DNA of 8,462 bases, taken from positions 1-8,462 of the forward strand of contig CAJMRU010000028.1 of assembly GCA_905215845.1 (NCBI GenBank). Direction: 5' to 3'. The notes under the pieces are model-generated. The model ran no database searches and was not told the DNA's origin. It was given only the letters and a program-made list of their open reading frames with translations. Positions 7,279 through 8,462 of this stretch are shown here, piece by piece. Position 1 is the stretch's first letter, and every line of letters starts with the position of its first letter. The translations under genes were made by a program, and so were the position numbers. This DNA is from an uncultured bacterium (GTDB taxonomy: Bacteria > Bacillota > Clostridia > TANB77 > CAG-508).

Positions 7279-8017
7279 AGAACTAGAAGATGATGCTCAA
7301 ATATTTCATATGTGGGAACCTTTAAATTTTGATATTACAGATGACTATAAATATATTTGCCATAATTGGATATTTAATATAATATCAAGTATTTTAACAT
7401 TAGTAATATATCCAATATTATATATTTTCAATAAAGTTTTTTTAGGTTTCAAAATTGAAAATAAAGAAAAACTACAAGAAATTAAAGGTGGGAAAGTAAC
7501 AATTTCAAATCATATACATCCATTAGATTGTACAATGAATGGAATAATAAATTTTCCTAGCAGAGTATATTTTCCTACATTATCTAGTAATTTCAAGATA
7601 CCAATAGTAAGACATATAATAAGAATATTATATGCAATACCCATACCGTCAAAAGTAAGTCAAAAAGAAAAATTTTTAGAAGAAATTAATAAAGCTTTAA
7701 AAAATGAAAAAACAATACATATGTATCCAGAAGGAGCATTGTGGCCATATTATGAAAAAATTAGAAAATTTAAAAATGGTGCATTCAAAATAGCAGCAAA
7801 AGCAGAGGTTCCAATAGTACCTATTTTGTATGTATTAAAAGAACCAAAAGGAATTTATAAACTGTATAAAAAAAAGAAATGTATACATGCAGTAATATTA
7901 GATCCAATATATCCTAACAAAGATATACCTATGTGGCAAAGAGCAGAAGAAATGAAAGAAAGAGCACATAAAATTATGAATGATTATCAAAATTTCATTG
8001 ACAAAAATAGAAAATAA
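7247..8017 (+). CDS. PlsC-family lysophospholipid/1-acyl-glycerol-3-phosphate acyltransferase
   Basis: Membrane-bound acyltransferase, likely adding a fatty acid to a glycerol-phosphate or related lipid. From ATG 7247 it has 256 residues. After an acidic N-terminus (about 1-20) comes a hydrophobic segment (42-64) that should anchor it, then catalytic motif I NHIHPLD (88-94, His89 and Asp94 of HX4D), VYFP with a basic region to about 125, motif III YPEGALWP (160-167), KIRKFKNGAF (171-180) and motif IV VPIVPI (188-193). All key residues of the PlsC/LPLAT family are present. A TTG at 7244 is an alternative start directly before the ATG. No strong ribosome site precedes it, and it begins 32 bases inside the glycosyltransferase gene, so it is probably translated by coupling. 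Whether it is the main PlsC of the cell or a specialised acyltransferase working with the glycosyltransferase cannot be told from the window. Confidence 0.9.
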   Translation: MREEVKELSDEELEDDAQIFHMWEPLNFDITDDYKYICHNWIFNIISSILTLVIYPILYIFNKVFLGFKIENKEKLQEIKGGKVTISNHIHPLDCTMNGIINFPSRVYFPTLSSNFKIPIVRHIIRILYAIPIPSKVSQKEKFLEEINKALKNEKTIHMYPEGALWPYYEKIRKFKNGAFKIAAKAEVPIVPILYVLKEPKGIYKLYKKKKCIHAVILDPIYPNKDIPMWQRAEEMKERAHKIMNDYQNFIDKNRK

Positions 8018-8118
8018 CTAATAGTAGCATTAAGTTATATTAGAATAAAGTGAGTAGTATATATAATACTTAAATTAATCATTACAATATTAAGAATGTA
8101 TTGCAATAATTATATGTT

Positions 8119-8165
8119 AAGAGTTCTATAATCAGTTGTTTTTATACTGAAAGTAGAACTTTTTT
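8119..8165 (+). terminator. Intrinsic terminator downstream of the glycosyltransferase-acyltransferase pair
   Basis: GTTCTA (8123-8128) pairs with TAGAAC (8154-8159), extended outward through A/T and one G-T pair to 8119/8163; after a 3x3 internal loop, TCAGT (8132-8136) pairs with ACTGA (8146-8150) around a 9-base loop. A run of six T (8160-8165) follows. It is oriented for the plus strand and lies about 100 bases after the acyltransferase stop codon. The stretch 8018-8118 between them holds no gene I can support. Confidence 0.75.
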
Positions 8166-8325
8166 GTCTAATAAATTATAACTAGAGGAATTTTAAAGGT
8201 ACTTCCAATAAGTTTAATTCATTAATTTTGCTACTTTTCTCAGACTAAAACAAAGTTATAAAACTCTTAAAATAAGCAAACATTAAATTATAATGCTATA
8301 TTTTCTACTATATTAACAAAGTTAT
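8166..8325. other. Non-coding AT-rich stretch
   Basis: No reading frame with a ribosome site, RNA gene or convincing hairpin is seen on either strand. An 11-base direct repeat AACAAAGTTAT occurs at 8249-8259 and 8315-8325, of no clear meaning. If the minus-strand frame at 8326-8462 is a gene, this stretch is its 3' flank; I see no strong terminator for it. Confidence 0.5.
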
Positions 8326-8462
8326 TTAACTAGCATAAAATTTTTGTTTGATTTGAGAACAATTCACCAAATACATATGATTTTCTAGTTTTGAATATTC
8401 AATATTATTTTTATTTAGAAACTTAATATCATTGTCATTAAGCCAAATTGAAATAAAATTGT
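8326..8462 (-). CDS. C-terminal end of an unidentified protein on the minus strand (cut by window edge)
   Basis: Read on the minus strand, a frame enters from the right edge (first full codon 8460-8458) and runs 44 codons to TAA at 8328-8326. The residues include ISIWLNDNDIKFLNKNN, then IEYSKLENHMYLVNC, with a mixed hydrophobic and charged make-up and a tryptophan, like a real globular protein end. I do not recognise the family. In DNA this AT-rich, an open run of 44 codons in any given frame is unusual but not impossible, so the call is tentative. If real, it is convergent with the acyltransferase operon, which would fit a plus-strand terminator at 8119-8165. Confidence 0.45.
   Translation of the reverse strand, partial: NFISIWLNDNDIKFLNKNNIEYSKLENHMYLVNCSQIKQKFYAS

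Overview
The window is very AT-rich DNA (by eye under 30% GC) from a bacterium of the Firmicutes, most likely an AT-rich Clostridia relative. Arginine is almost always AGA, Shine-Dalgarno sites are strong AAGGAGG types, two TTG initiation codons are possible, a Bce-type peptide-resistance module is present, and intrinsic terminators are common. TGA is a true stop (end of the glycosyltransferase gene) and tryptophan is TGG, so this is the standard bacterial code, not the Mycoplasma code. No rRNA, tRNA, CRISPR array or intact mobile element was seen.

Positions 1-3893 hold most of a BceRS-BceAB-type antimicrobial-peptide sensing and efflux module. The 3' part of a BceS-like intramembrane-sensing histidine kinase is cut by the left edge and ends at 884, with an intrinsic terminator on its stop codon. 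Next comes a perfect TTACA-N4-TGTAA inverted repeat (922-935), which matches the site recognised by BceR-like regulators as I remember it, and a -10 like element. The ATPase (1057-1824) and ten-helix permease (1814-3850) follow as an overlapping pair closed by a hairpin at 3866-3892. The expected response-regulator gene would lie left of the window.

Positions 3894-4083 contain a 39-codon reading frame with a good ribosome site. It resembles the beginning of a longer protein, possibly a type III toxin of the ToxN/AbiQ/CptN group, and I read it as a gene remnant.

Positions 4084-6043 encode UvrB of nucleotide excision repair, but one extra base (T4203 or C4204) breaks the frame inside the Walker A motif. 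All other UvrB domains are intact and in one frame, so this is either a very recent mutation or a base-calling or assembly error.

Positions 6133-8017 encode a GT4-type glycosyltransferase and a PlsC-type acyltransferase that overlap by 32 bases, suggesting a coupled pair acting on membrane lipids. The glycosyltransferase has its Shine-Dalgarno far upstream, separated from the ATG by a perfect 9-bp inverted repeat, which could be a structure-bridged ribosome site. A strong intrinsic terminator lies at 8119-8165.

Positions 8166-8462 are mostly non-coding. The last 137 bases contain a frame on the minus strand, open to the right edge, that looks like the C-terminal end of an unidentified protein. 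I did not find a clearly new multi-gene system. The points most worth checking are the uvrB frameshift, the toxin-like remnant, the glycosyltransferase leader hairpin and the minus-strand partial gene.
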